From Bradyrhizobium sp. (GTDB lineage Bacteria; Pseudomonadota; Alphaproteobacteria; Rhizobiales; Xanthobacteraceae): DNA of 64,000 nt. The notes under the pieces are model-generated. The model was not told the origin of the DNA, made no database searches, and worked only from the letters and a program-made list of their open reading frames with translations. Made by a program: the position numbers and the translations under genes. This document shows, piece after piece, positions 33,508 through 41,924 of the stretch. Each line of letters opens with the position of its first letter. The stretch's first letter is position 1. The DNA lies in assembly GCF_016213215.1 (NCBI RefSeq), contig NZ_JACRAW010000046.1, positions 1-64,000 of the forward strand. The letters are read 5' to 3'.

Positions 33508-34593
33508 ATGGTTACGATTCAAGTTCAGAAACTGATCGACTTTGTCGCCGAGGTGTTTGCGCATGCGGAATCTTCACCCGAGGAGGCGCGACGTATCGCC
33601 ACCTATCTGACCACGGCCAATCTCACCGGGCACGACAGTCACGGCGTGATCCGCGTGCCGGTCTACATCCGCTGGAAGAAGATGGGCTCGGTCGTGCCCA
33701 ATCAGAATGCCGAAGTGGTCGTCGACACGCCCTCGCTCGCGGTCGTCGATGGCAAGTTCGGTTACGGCCAGACGGTCGCGCCGCAAGCGGTCAGAATAGG
33801 CATTGAGAAATGCAGGAAGGCGGGGCTCGCCGCGGTCGCGCTCCGCAACGCCGGCCATATCGGGCGCGTCGGCGACTGGGCGGAGATGGCCGCGGCCGAG
33901 GGATTGGTATCCGTGCATTTCGTCAACGCCGCGGGCTCGCTGCTGGTCGCGCCTTTCGGCGGCGTCGAGAAGCGGCTGTCGACCGCGCCCTATTGTGTCG
34001 GCATTCCGCGACAGGGCCACGATCCGATCGTGCTCGACTTTGCCACTTCCATCGTGGCCGAGGGCAAGGTGCTGGTCGCAAGCCGCGGCGGAAAGAAGTT
34101 GCCGGTAGGCGCACTGATCGATTCCGACGGGACCCTGAGCGAGGATCCGACTGTGCTTTACGGGCCCCACACGCCGGACGGCCCTCGCGACCACACCAAA
34201 GGGACGGGCGCCATCCGCGCCTTCGGCGAGCACAAGGGCTCGGGCCTCGCGTTCATTTGCGAACTGCTCGGCGGCGCGCTCACCGGAACGGGAGCGACCG
34301 CGCCGAACCGGCGCTTTGCCAACGGCATGCTTGCCTTCTACGTCGATCCCAAGGTGGTCGACACCAGCAGTGTTTTCGACTGCGAGGTTTCGCGCTACGT
34401 CGACTTCATCAGGGCGACCAAGCCGGTTGCCGGCGTTGAACAGGTCCTGATCCCCGGCGATCCCGAGCGGAAGACGCGGGCCGAGCGCACCAGAAACGGC
34501 ATACCCTTGCCCGATGATACCTGGGCGGCGATAGTGAACACCGCTCGCGAAGTCGGCGTGAGCGAGGTCAGCATCCAAAGCGCAACTGCTTAA
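33508..34593 (+). CDS. Malate/lactate/ureidoglycolate dehydrogenase family (Ldh_2)
   Basis: A 361-residue NAD(P)-dependent oxidoreductase of the Ldh_2 (YbiC/YlbC/MDH-2) family with its own fold. The conserved GHDSHGV at 41-47 holds the catalytic histidine, and NAGHIGRVGDWAEMAA, PIVLDFATSIVAEGKV and EHKGSGLAFICELLGGALTG are typical. It oxidises 2-hydroxy acids; the exact acid is not visible. It lies on the strand opposite the hpa operon and ahead of an HpcH-type aldolase, so a role on a 2-hydroxy acid from that pathway is possible. Confidence 0.86.
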   Translation: MVTIQVQKLIDFVAEVFAHAESSPEEARRIATYLTTANLTGHDSHGVIRVPVYIRWKKMGSVVPNQNAEVVVDTPSLAVVDGKFGYGQTVAPQAVRIGIEKCRKAGLAAVALRNAGHIGRVGDWAEMAAAEGLVSVHFVNAAGSLLVAPFGGVEKRLSTAPYCVGIPRQGHDPIVLDFATSIVAEGKVLVASRGGKKLPVGALIDSDGTLSEDPTVLYGPHTPDGPRDHTKGTGAIRAFGEHKGSGLAFICELLGGALTGTGATAPNRRFANGMLAFYVDPKVVDTSSVFDCEVSRYVDFIRATKPVAGVEQVLIPGDPERKTRAERTRNGIPLPDDTWAAIVNTAREVGVSEVSIQSATA

Positions 34594-34602
34594 CATTTTT
34601 GG

Positions 34603-34691
34603 CCGTCATTGCGAGGAGCGTAGCGACGAAGCAATCCAGAGTATTTCCGCGGCGAAATGCCTGGATTGCTTCGCTTCGCTCTCAATGACGG
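34603..34691. repeat. Large REP-like inverted repeat
   Basis: CCGTCATTG (34603-34611) pairs with CAATGACGG (34683-34691), and inside it GAAGCAATCCAG (34628-34639) pairs with CTGGATTGCTTC (34661-34672). This is a canonical bradyrhizobial intergenic palindrome. It separates two genes of the same direction. Confidence 0.78.
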
Positions 34692-34721
34692 AGAGTGATG
34701 ACAACAGGGAAGGAAAGCAAC

Positions 34722-35498
34722 GTGGCGAATAAGGTCAAACAGATCTGGGCGTCTGGCAAGGCCGTGGTGAACGCGTGGCTCGCGATTCCGTCCGGCTTCT
34801 CGGCCGAGGTGATCGCGCAGTGCGGCTTCGACAGCGTCACCGTCGACATGCAGCACGGCGTGCAGGACTATCAGTCCATGGTGCAATGCTTCCAGGCGAT
34901 GCAGGCGCATCCGGTGACGCCGATGGTGCGGGTGCCGTGGAACGAGCCAGGCATGATCGGCAAGGTGCTGGACGGCGGCGCCTATGGCGTGATCTGTCCG
35001 ATGGTCAACACCAGGCAGGAAGCCGAGAACTTCGTCTCCTACTGCAAGTATCCGCCGCGCGGCACGCGCTCGAACGGTCCGATCCGTGCCGGCATGTATG
35101 GCTCGGCCGGCACCTATCAGCAGACCGCGAACCAGGACACCGTCTGCCTGCCGATGATGGAAACCAGGACCGCGGTCGCGAACATGGAATCGATCCTCGA
35201 CGTCGAAGGCATCGACGGCGTCTATATCGGCCCCTCCGATCTCGGCTTCTCTTACGGGCTGGTGCCGAAGCTCGATCGCGACGAGCCGGAAATCCTGAAG
35301 ATCTACGAGAAGATCATCAAGGAGTGCGGCAAGCGCAATCTCTACCCCGGCATTCATTGCAGCGGCGCCGAAGGCGCGGTGCGCGCCATCAACATGGGGT
35401 TCAAGCTGGTCACGCTCTCCAACGAGAGCGGCTTGATGATGACCTATGCCAAGATGCAGGTCGCGCAGACGCGGAAAGACTCCGGCGGAAAGGCGTGA
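34722..35498 (+). CDS. HpcH/HpaI-type class II aldolase
   Basis: A 258-residue aldolase of the HpcH/HpaI family, which splits 4-hydroxy-2-oxoheptanedioate to pyruvate and succinate semialdehyde or acts on related hydroxy-oxo acids. Features: DSVTVDMQHGVQDY (base histidine), PMVRVPWNEPGMIGKVLDGGAYGVICPMVNT, a metal-ligand glutamate in CLPMMETRTAV, and aspartate in YIGPSDLGFSYG. The GTG at 34722 is favoured because AGGAAAG lies just before it; an ATG at 34698 falls next to the repeat. It may complete the hpa pathway although it is on the other strand. Confidence 0.82.
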   Translation: MANKVKQIWASGKAVVNAWLAIPSGFSAEVIAQCGFDSVTVDMQHGVQDYQSMVQCFQAMQAHPVTPMVRVPWNEPGMIGKVLDGGAYGVICPMVNTRQEAENFVSYCKYPPRGTRSNGPIRAGMYGSAGTYQQTANQDTVCLPMMETRTAVANMESILDVEGIDGVYIGPSDLGFSYGLVPKLDRDEPEILKIYEKIIKECGKRNLYPGIHCSGAEGAVRAINMGFKLVTLSNESGLMMTYAKMQVAQTRKDSGGKA

Positions 35499-35504
35499 TC
35501 GCCG

Positions 35505-35569
35505 GCGAATGGCGGATAGGGAGTAGCGTATAGTTCTTGATCCTCTGTCACTTGCCGCTCGCCATTCGC
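35505..35569. repeat. Inverted repeat related to 18777-18824
   Basis: GCGAATGGCG (35505-35514) pairs perfectly with CGCCATTCGC (35560-35569). Words such as GGGAGTAGCG and CGCTATTCGC are shared with the element after ppc. It lies between the aldolase and the dehydratase genes. Confidence 0.65.
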
Positions 35570-35594
35570 TATTCGCCTCCAAAAGGAGACTCCT

Positions 35595-37118
35595 ATGACT
35601 CCAGCTCCGGTCATTCGCCTGCACCCCGATGACAGTGTATTGATCGCGCGCGCCAGCCTGCCGCCAGGCATGGTGGTCGCCAAGGGCGTGACGACGGCCG
35701 AACGCATTCCGGCCGGTCACAAGGTCGCCATCAAGCCGATTGCGGTGGGCGAGCCGATCAGGCGCTACGGCCAGATCATCGGCTTTGCGACCATACCGAT
35801 CACGCCGGGCCAGCACGTGCATGTGCAGAACTGCGGGATGGGCGATTTCGCCAAGGATTACGCGTATTGCGTCGATGTGAAGCCGACCCCGAACTTCGAT
35901 TTGCCGGCAACCTTCGACGGCATTCGCCGTCCCGACGGCCGCGTCGCCACGCGCAACTATATCGGCATTCTCACCTCGGTGAATTGCAGCGCGCATGTAG
36001 CTAGCCTGGTCGCCGATGTTTTCAAGAAGAACCCGTTCACGGGGGACAATCCGCTCGCCGACTTTGCGAATGTCGACGGGGTGGTCGCGCTCACCCACAA
36101 GACCGGTTGCGGCATGACGCAGAACGAGCCGCTGGCGGTACTGCGTCGTACCCTCGGCGGCTATGCGCGGCATGTGAACTTTTCGTCCGTGATCGTTTTC
36201 GGGCTGGGCTGCGAGATCAATCAGATCGGAGGTTTCATCGAGGAGCAGAAGCTGGCCGGCCGCCTTCGCGCGATGGACATCCAGGAGGTTGGCGGCACGC
36301 GCAAGACGGTGGAGGCGGGCATTGCGTTCGTGCGCGAGGCGCTCGCTGATGCCAACAATGCCAGGCGCGAGCCCGTTCCGGCGAGTGAGCTTACGGTGGC
36401 CCTGCAATGCGGCGGCTCGGACGGCTATTCCGGCGTTTCCGCCAACCCGGCGCTGGGCGCCGCGAGCGATCTTCTCGTCCGGCACGGCGGCACCGTCATT
36501 CTCTCGGAAACGCCGGAGACCTATGGCGCCGAGCATCTGTTGACACGGCGCGCTGTGAGCCGCGAGGTCGGCGAAAAGCTCGTCGGCCTAATGCGCTGGT
36601 GGGAGGAATACACCGCGCGCGAAGGCGCGGAGATGAACTCCAATCCGAGCCCAGGCAACAAGGCCGGCGGTCTCACCACGATCCTGGAAAAGTCGCTGGG
36701 CGCGATGGCGAAGGCCGGCACCACCAATCTCGTCGACGTGCTCCAATATGCCGAGCCCGTGACCAAGAAGGGCTTCGTCTTCATGGACACGCCGGGCTAC
36801 GACCCGGTGGCGGCGACCGGACAGGTGGCGGGCGGGGCCAATCTCGTCTGCTTCACCACCGGACGCGGCAGCGTGTTCGGCTGCAAGCCGGCGCCCTCGA
36901 TCAAGCTTGCGACCAACACGCCGATGTATCGGCGCATGGAAGATGACATGGACGTCAACTGCGGCACCATTCTCGACGGCGAGGAGACGGTCGAGCAATG
37001 TGGCCAGCGTATCTTCGAGCTGATGCTGAAGACTGCGTCCGGCCAGCCAACCAAGAGCGAAATGTTCGATTTCGGCGGCGCCGAGTTCGCTCCCTGGGTG
37101 CTGGGCGCGACGATGTGA
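35595..37118 (+). CDS. UxaA/GarD-family dehydratase (altronate/galactarate dehydratase)
   Basis: A 507-residue protein with an N-terminal SAF module (residues about 1-85, including GHKVAIKPIAVGEPIRRYGQIIG) fused to the UxaA main domain (GRVATRNYIGILTSVNCSAHVA, HKTGCGMTQNEPL, LQCGGSDGYSGVSANPALG, GSVFGCKPAPSIKLATN). Enzymes of this group dehydrate aldonic or aldaric acids with a bound iron. It is full length and starts after AAAGGAGACTCCT. The neighbouring aldolase and Ldh_2 dehydrogenase could use the resulting oxo acids, so a sugar-acid route is an alternative reading of this block. Confidence 0.87.
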   Translation: MTPAPVIRLHPDDSVLIARASLPPGMVVAKGVTTAERIPAGHKVAIKPIAVGEPIRRYGQIIGFATIPITPGQHVHVQNCGMGDFAKDYAYCVDVKPTPNFDLPATFDGIRRPDGRVATRNYIGILTSVNCSAHVASLVADVFKKNPFTGDNPLADFANVDGVVALTHKTGCGMTQNEPLAVLRRTLGGYARHVNFSSVIVFGLGCEINQIGGFIEEQKLAGRLRAMDIQEVGGTRKTVEAGIAFVREALADANNARREPVPASELTVALQCGGSDGYSGVSANPALGAASDLLVRHGGTVILSETPETYGAEHLLTRRAVSREVGEKLVGLMRWWEEYTAREGAEMNSNPSPGNKAGGLTTILEKSLGAMAKAGTTNLVDVLQYAEPVTKKGFVFMDTPGYDPVAATGQVAGGANLVCFTTGRGSVFGCKPAPSIKLATNTPMYRRMEDDMDVNCGTILDGEETVEQCGQRIFELMLKTASGQPTKSEMFDFGGAEFAPWVLGATM

Positions 37119-37444
37119 GGCGTCCAACCGACCGCCGTTCTGATAGCGCCACCAAAGCGTTTGGCCGCCTGATCGGGACATGCCCCCCAATCGAAGCGAG
37201 GATGCGATCATATCGGCCGGCTCCTAGCAGGCCCAAGGCGACTGGGCGCGAAAAGCGAGGACAAGCGCAAGCGCGCCAAAGCTCAGTCGCCTCGAACGGG
37301 TTTTGGTGACGAACATGCCGTTTGCTCATATGCCAATTGCCACGATGTTCAGCGAGGCTAACCGCGGGATGGTTCATGCGCGGTTGCGCTCGACGCGCCG
37401 GACTGGTGCGGCCTGGAATTCAAAGGTGTCGAGGGAGGGCCCGC
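37119..37444. other. Intergenic stretch without a recognisable gene
   Basis: About 325 bases hold no convincing coding frame. One inverted repeat is visible: GGCGACTG (37237-37244) with CAGTCGCC (37284-37291), with GGCGCG/CGCGCC inside, which could end transcription of the dehydratase gene. Nothing else stands out. Confidence 0.5.
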
Positions 37445-38338
37445 ATGGAGCCGAAGACGGTAACGACCGGTGTTCTCAGGATTGCGTATCTCGAATACGG
37501 TCTGGCGGACGGCTGGCCCTGCATCATGGGCCATGGCTATCCCTACGACGTTCACGCCTATGCGGAAGCCGCGCCGCTTCTCGCCCGGGCAGGCGCGCGG
37601 GTGCTGGTGCCATGGCTGCGCGGCTACGGGCCGACGCGGTTCCTCTCTGAGTCCACCCCGCGTTCGGGCGAGCAGGCTGCGCTCGGCGCCGATCTGCTGG
37701 CGTTCATGGACGGCCTGAAGATCGGACGCGCGGTGCTCGGCGGCTATGACTGGGGCGGGCGGGCCGCCTGCATTGTCTCGGCACTTCATCCGGAACGGGT
37801 CGTGGGGCTGGTCTCTGGCAATTCCTACAATATCCAGAACATCGCCCGCGCCATGGAGCCGGTCTCGCCGCCGGAGGAGGCCGCGCTGTGGTACCAGTAC
37901 TACTTTCATTCCGAACGCGGCCGGCGCGGCCTGGAACGGAACCGGCGCGGTATTGCCCGCCAGCTCTGGTCGATGTGGTCGCCGAAATGGGCCTTCGACG
38001 AGGCGACCTTCGAGCAGACGGCGCCATCGTTCGACAACCCGGATTTCGTCGACGTCGTGATTCACTCCTACCGACATCGGTTTGGGCTCGTCGAAGGCGA
38101 TCCCGCCTATGCCGATATCGAGGAGCGCCTCGCGGCCCAGCCGCCGATCCGGGTGCCCACCGTCGCTATCGACGGGGGTTCTGATGGGGTTAATCCGGGC
38201 ACGGCCCACCATGCCCGCATGTTCGAGGGCCGTTTCGAGCGGCGGGTTTTTCGCGATGCGGGCCACAATTTGCCGCAGGAGTGCCCGGCCGAATGGGCTC
38301 AGGCCGTGCTCGACGTGCGAGCGGCGCAGGAACGGTGA
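37445..38338 (+). CDS. Alpha/beta hydrolase with aspartate nucleophile
   Basis: A 297-residue alpha/beta-hydrolase. The oxyanion segment MGHGYPYDV is at about 28-36, the nucleophile elbow is GGYDWGGRAA with D102, and the catalytic histidine is in DAGHNLPQE near residue 277. An aspartate in the elbow followed by WGG points to the epoxide-hydrolase/haloalkane-dehalogenase branch rather than esterases. The ATG at 37445 follows GGGAGGGCCCGC; in-frame starts from 37322 are less likely. It is isolated by sequence on both sides. Confidence 0.82.
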   Translation: MEPKTVTTGVLRIAYLEYGLADGWPCIMGHGYPYDVHAYAEAAPLLARAGARVLVPWLRGYGPTRFLSESTPRSGEQAALGADLLAFMDGLKIGRAVLGGYDWGGRAACIVSALHPERVVGLVSGNSYNIQNIARAMEPVSPPEEAALWYQYYFHSERGRRGLERNRRGIARQLWSMWSPKWAFDEATFEQTAPSFDNPDFVDVVIHSYRHRFGLVEGDPAYADIEERLAAQPPIRVPTVAIDGGSDGVNPGTAHHARMFEGRFERRVFRDAGHNLPQECPAEWAQAVLDVRAAQER

Positions 38339-38460
38339 ACTGCGCTGTATCGGCGGCCGGACCATCCTGATAAAGAGACCCCGGCGCGGCTCACGGCCGC
38401 AATCTTCGAACCGGTAACGGGCCGCGTGACGCGGCTCAGGAGATGAGAGGGATTGGAACA

Positions 38461-39309
38461 ATGATCGACACCGTTGGCATCATCGGGGCGGGCACCATGG
38501 GTAACGGCATCGCCCAGATCTGCGCGGCGGCCGGCGTAAAGGTTGTGATGGTCGATATTTCCGACGCCGCGGTGTCGCGGGGGCTGGCGACGGTGGGCAG
38601 CAGCCTGGAGCGCCTGGTCAAGAAGGAGAAGATGACGGCGGAAGATCGCGAGGCCGCCCTTGCGCGCATCACCGCGACCACCGACAACTCCAAGCTCACG
38701 TCCTGCGATCTCGTCATCGAGGCGGCGACCGAGAACGAAGAACTGAAGGTGAAGATCCTGAAGGATCTTTGCGCGAGCTTGCAGCCGCGGGCGCTGCTCG
38801 CCACCAACACCTCCTCGATCTCGATCACCAAGCTGGCTGCCGCCACCGACCGTCCGGACCGCTTCATCGGCATGCACTTCTTCAACCCGGTCCCGGTGAT
38901 GGCGCTCGTGGAACTGATCCGCGGCCTGCAGACCTCCGATGACACCCAGGCCAAGGCCGAAGCGTTCGCCAAGCGCGTCGGCAAGGTGCCGATCACCGCC
39001 AAGAACAGCCCTGGATTTGCCGTCAACCGCATCCTGTGCCCGATGATCAACGAGGCGGTGTTCGCGCTTCAGGAAGGGATCGCGACCGCCGAGGAGATCG
39101 ATGCCGGCATGAAGCTCGGGTGCAACCACCCGATCGGCCCGTTGGCGCTCGCCGACCTGATCGGCCTAGACACCATGCTGTCGGTGATGGAGGTGTTCTA
39201 CAACGGCTTCAACGATCCGAAATACCGTCCGGCGCCACTGCTGAAGGAAATGGTCGATGCCGGCCGTCTCGGCCGCAAGGCCGGCAAGGGCTTCTACGAC
39301 TACGGCTAA
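38461..39309 (+). CDS. 3-hydroxybutyryl-CoA dehydrogenase
   Basis: A 282-residue 3-hydroxyacyl-CoA dehydrogenase. The NAD-binding motif [11 protein letters not shown] is at about 9-19, NTSSISIT and [17 protein letters not shown] (catalytic histidine) follow, with [10 protein letters not shown] and the C-terminal [13 protein letters not shown]. It matches the short, single-domain enzymes (Hbd/PaaH type) that oxidise (S)-3-hydroxybutyryl-CoA or related CoA esters. The start at 38461 follows GAGAGGGATTGGAACA. It is monocistronic as far as can be seen. Confidence 0.93.
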   Translation: MIDTVGIIGAGTMGNGIAQICAAAGVKVVMVDISDAAVSRGLATVGSSLERLVKKEKMTAEDREAALARITATTDNSKLTSCDLVIEAATENEELKVKILKDLCASLQPRALLATNTSSISITKLAAATDRPDRFIGMHFFNPVPVMALVELIRGLQTSDDTQAKAEAFAKRVGKVPITAKNSPGFAVNRILCPMINEAVFALQEGIATAEEIDAGMKLGCNHPIGPLALADLIGLDTMLSVMEVFYNGFNDPKYRPAPLLKEMVDAGRLGRKAGKGFYDYG

Positions 39310-39483
39310 GCGGTCTTGTGCTTGGGCTTAACAAGACGATCCTGAACAGAGTGCTGGTCGCACCTCCGTGTGAGCGCGGACCTGAGCCTCGCGCTCAGGC
39401 CGCGCGCCGGTTGGTGCCGGTCAGGCAATGGCGACCTTTCATCGCTAGCCCTCGCGCCGTGCCTTTTGGAACCGGAGATCGTG

Positions 39484-40005
39484 ATGGCAGAGGCAGCACA
39501 TTACTCCGCTACGGAAATTCTGCGCGACGGTCGCAAGATCGTGATCCGGGCACTCCGACCCGAGGACGAGAAGGAAATGCTTGCGGTATTGGCCGCTAGC
39601 AGCCTGCAATCCCTGCGGAGGCGCTTCTTTGTTGCGAGGCGGCACTTTTCCGAAAAGGAAATCGCCTTTTTCATGAACGTCGATTTCAGGAACCAGGTGG
39701 CTCTGGTCGGCTGTTCGGAAGAGAATGGCCGTCCCGCAATCGTGGGCGGTGCACGATATATCGTCACCAGTCCCGGCAGCGCCGAGGTCGCCTTCTTCGT
39801 GGTCGATGCATTTCAAGGACGTGGCGTCGGTTCGATCCTGGCCCGGCATCTCGTGCAGATTGCTCGTGAATCCGGGCTTCACGAGCTTGTCGCAGACGTT
39901 CTGGCCGAGAACGGCGGCATGTTGAACGTGCTGAAGAAGCAGGGTTTTGAGATCGCCCCCGCGCAGGACCCGCAAACGATTCATCTCGTCCGGCGACTGG
40001 CGTAA
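39484..40005 (+). CDS. GNAT-family N-acetyltransferase
   Basis: A 173-residue acetyltransferase with the acetyl-CoA-binding segment AFQGRGVGSILARHLVQIA (motif A, Q/RxxGxG/A) near residues 112-130 and a C-terminal ENGGMLNVLKKQGFE. The N-terminal half (GRKIVIRALRPEDEKEMLAVL, SSLQSLRRRFFVARRHFSEKEIAFF) resembles the GNAT module of Pat-type protein acetyltransferases. Its substrate is unknown. The ATG at 39484 follows GGAGATCGTG; a GTG three bases earlier is possible. Confidence 0.82.
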   Translation: MAEAAHYSATEILRDGRKIVIRALRPEDEKEMLAVLAASSLQSLRRRFFVARRHFSEKEIAFFMNVDFRNQVALVGCSEENGRPAIVGGARYIVTSPGSAEVAFFVVDAFQGRGVGSILARHLVQIARESGLHELVADVLAENGGMLNVLKKQGFEIAPAQDPQTIHLVRRLA

Positions 40006-40152
40006 TCAGCCATCCGCAGCAAACTGCGCCTTCCAGATCTGCTCAACAGGCGTCGGGTCGCCAGCGGGCCTCCACTATTGTGGCCGATGTCCCTGGTGCG
40101 CTATCTTGGCGTGCATCGACGTCAGATGGGTTTCGCTTAACGGAGGACCGTC

Positions 40153-40758
40153 ATGACAAATGCTTCGGACGTTTCGCAAAATCTTCAGGCTGGTTCGAAC
40201 GTCGCGCCTCTGCGGGCTAAGTGGGGTTGGATCGTCGCACTCGGTGTTGTCTACATCTTTGGCGGCACGATTGCGCTTGGCAGCATGTTCCTCGCGACGG
40301 TCGCAAGCGTTCTCATGGTCGGCGTGATGATGATCATTGCCGGCGTTGCGGAAGTCATTAACGCCTTCCAGATGAAGAGTTGGGGCAAGTTCCTGATCTG
40401 GGCCTTGCTCGGTGTGCTCTATGTTGTCGCCGGTTTCGTCACCTTCCAGAATCCGCTTTTCGCCGCGGTGCTGCTCACCCTGTTGCTCGGCGCGTCTCTG
40501 GTTGTCTCCGGCATCCTGAGAATCTTCCTGGCTTTGAGCATGAAGCGCGGGACATTCTGGGGGTGGGTGGCGCTCTCGGGCGTGATCACGCTGCTACTCG
40601 GCATATTGATTCTGGCGCGCTGGCCGATCAACAGCGTCTACATCCTCGGCTTGTTTCTCGGCATCGACCTTATCATCGCCGGTGCAGGCTGGGTCGGGGT
40701 CGGGTTCAGTCTGCGTCGCGGCCAGTCCTCATCAACGGCGCAGGCGCCGGCCACGTAG
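40153..40758 (+). CDS. HdeD-family (DUF308) membrane protein
   Basis: A 201-residue integral membrane protein with six hydrophobic helices in three pairs (about 25-45, 50-70, 78-97, 103-123, 137-156, 160-180). The repeat-like helix pairs and GVLYVVAGFVTFQNPL are typical of HdeD, linked to acid and stress resistance in enterobacteria. The start follows CGGAGGACCGTC. It is followed by a LapA-like small membrane protein, so this may be a stress-envelope cluster, though no EcfG-type promoter was found in front of it. Confidence 0.83.
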   Translation: MTNASDVSQNLQAGSNVAPLRAKWGWIVALGVVYIFGGTIALGSMFLATVASVLMVGVMMIIAGVAEVINAFQMKSWGKFLIWALLGVLYVVAGFVTFQNPLFAAVLLTLLLGASLVVSGILRIFLALSMKRGTFWGWVALSGVITLLLGILILARWPINSVYILGLFLGIDLIIAGAGWVGVGFSLRRGQSSSTAQAPAT

Positions 40759-40823
40759 CATCGGCTCCGATCGTTTGTCGCGAGGTCTGAGCGCTATGCG
40801 CGGCGCCGCAGAAGGAGACCTGC

Positions 40824-41054
40824 ATGCGTTGGATTCATCTCGCCATCATCATTCTGTTCGCCGCCGCGACGATTATCTTCGCGGTACAGAACTACGACGT
40901 CGTCACCGTCTCGTTCTTCAGGTTCAGCGCGAGCGCGCCGCTCGCACTGCTGGCGATTGTAGTCTACCTTCTCGGCGCCGCAACGGGCGGCAGCCTGTTT
41001 GCGTTGCTGAGGCGATCCTATGAAGGATCGCGGCGAAGCGGTATGGGCACGTAA
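40824..41054 (+). CDS. Small LapA-domain (DUF1049-like) membrane protein
   Basis: A 76-residue protein with two membrane helices (about 4-22 and 39-62) separated by QNYDVVTVSFFRFSASAPL, which matches the lipopolysaccharide-assembly LapA/DUF1049 pattern (QNxxxVxVxFF). It ends in a basic tail. A strong site, GAAGGAGACC, precedes the ATG. It probably sits in the inner membrane; in this family a role in envelope homeostasis is known only for some members. Confidence 0.75.
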   Translation: MRWIHLAIIILFAAATIIFAVQNYDVVTVSFFRFSASAPLALLAIVVYLLGAATGGSLFALLRRSYEGSRRSGMGT

Positions 41055-41194
41055 GAGATCCAGCGCTAGACGCTGGTACCGGATCTTTCGCAGGAATGCC
41101 GCAAGAGCCCTGCTGTTCGGCCGGCTGGCCGGCGACGGCACGTCGCTCCGCTGAATTTGCGCGGCCAGCGCTCTCGATTTTTCGTGTCATCTCG

Positions 41195-41219
41195 GGAACC
41201 TTTCGCAGCCACGACCGTC
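41195..41219 (+). promoter_or_regulatory. EcfG-like promoter candidate upstream of folE
   Basis: GGAAC (41195-41199), 16 bases, then CGTC (41216-41219). The general-stress sigma factor EcfG of alphaproteobacteria recognises GGAAC-N16/17-CGTT, so this site differs in one base. It lies 51 bases before the folE start. A chance match is possible. Confidence 0.4.
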
Positions 41220-41270
41220 CAAGCTGTGATGCCGCGGGCGTCCTGCGGCTTGTCACAGGGGAGAATGCCA

Positions 41271-41897
41271 ATGAGCGGACAGGTGAGGACGCTGGAGCGG
41301 GTAGCCGTAGCGCAGGCGCCCACCGCCAGACCGAGCCGCGCGGAGATGGAGGAAGCGGTCCGGACCATGATCCGCTGGGCTGGGGACGATCCGGACCGCG
41401 ACGGCTTGCGCGAAACACCCGACCGGGTGGCGCGCGCGTTCCGGGAGTACTTCTCCGGCTATACGCACGATCCGACCGAAATCCTGCAGAAGACCTTCGA
41501 GGAAATCGAAGGATATGACGAGATGATCGTGCTGCGGGGCGTTCGCTTCGAGAGCCATTGCGAGCACCACATGGCGCCGATCGTCGGCCGCGCATGGGTC
41601 GCCTATATTCCGCAGGGACGCGTAGTCGGGATCAGCAAGCTCGCGCGGGTGGTCGACGTCTATGCGAAGCGTCTGCAGATCCAGGAGAAGATGACGGCGC
41701 AGATCGCCAACACGATCAACGACGTGCTCAGGCCGCAGGGCGTCGGCGTCATCATCAAGGCGACCCATCATTGCATGACGACGCGCGGCACGCATAAACC
41801 CGGCACCGACCTCGTCACCAGCCGCATGCTTGGCGTCTTCCGCAGCAACGGGCTGACGCGCCAGGAGCTGTTGGGACTTGCCAATTCGCACGATTGA
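41271..41897 (+). CDS. folE: GTP cyclohydrolase I
   Basis: A 208-residue enzyme that converts GTP to 7,8-dihydroneopterin triphosphate, the first step of folate and queuosine-type pterin routes. Zinc and catalytic residues are present: C97 with H99-H100 in SHCEHHM, and the H166-H167-C168 region of [10 protein letters not shown]. The start at 41271 is favoured over 41265 because of spacing from AGGGGAGA. It is followed 27 bases later by the Rieske-FAD reductase gene. Confidence 0.95.
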   Translation: MSGQVRTLERVAVAQAPTARPSRAEMEEAVRTMIRWAGDDPDRDGLRETPDRVARAFREYFSGYTHDPTEILQKTFEEIEGYDEMIVLRGVRFESHCEHHMAPIVGRAWVAYIPQGRVVGISKLARVVDVYAKRLQIQEKMTAQIANTINDVLRPQGVGVIIKATHHCMTTRGTHKPGTDLVTSRMLGVFRSNGLTRQELLGLANSHD

Positions 41898-41924
41898 AGG
41901 GGTCTTGCGAAGGGAGAAAACGCC

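Noticed and set aside
34590..36536. A 648-codon reverse-strand frame
   Set aside because: It lies opposite the HpcH-type aldolase and UxaA genes, both full length with motifs. Its product is Arg/His/Asp/Gly-rich without any domain, as expected for the antisense frame of high-GC genes.
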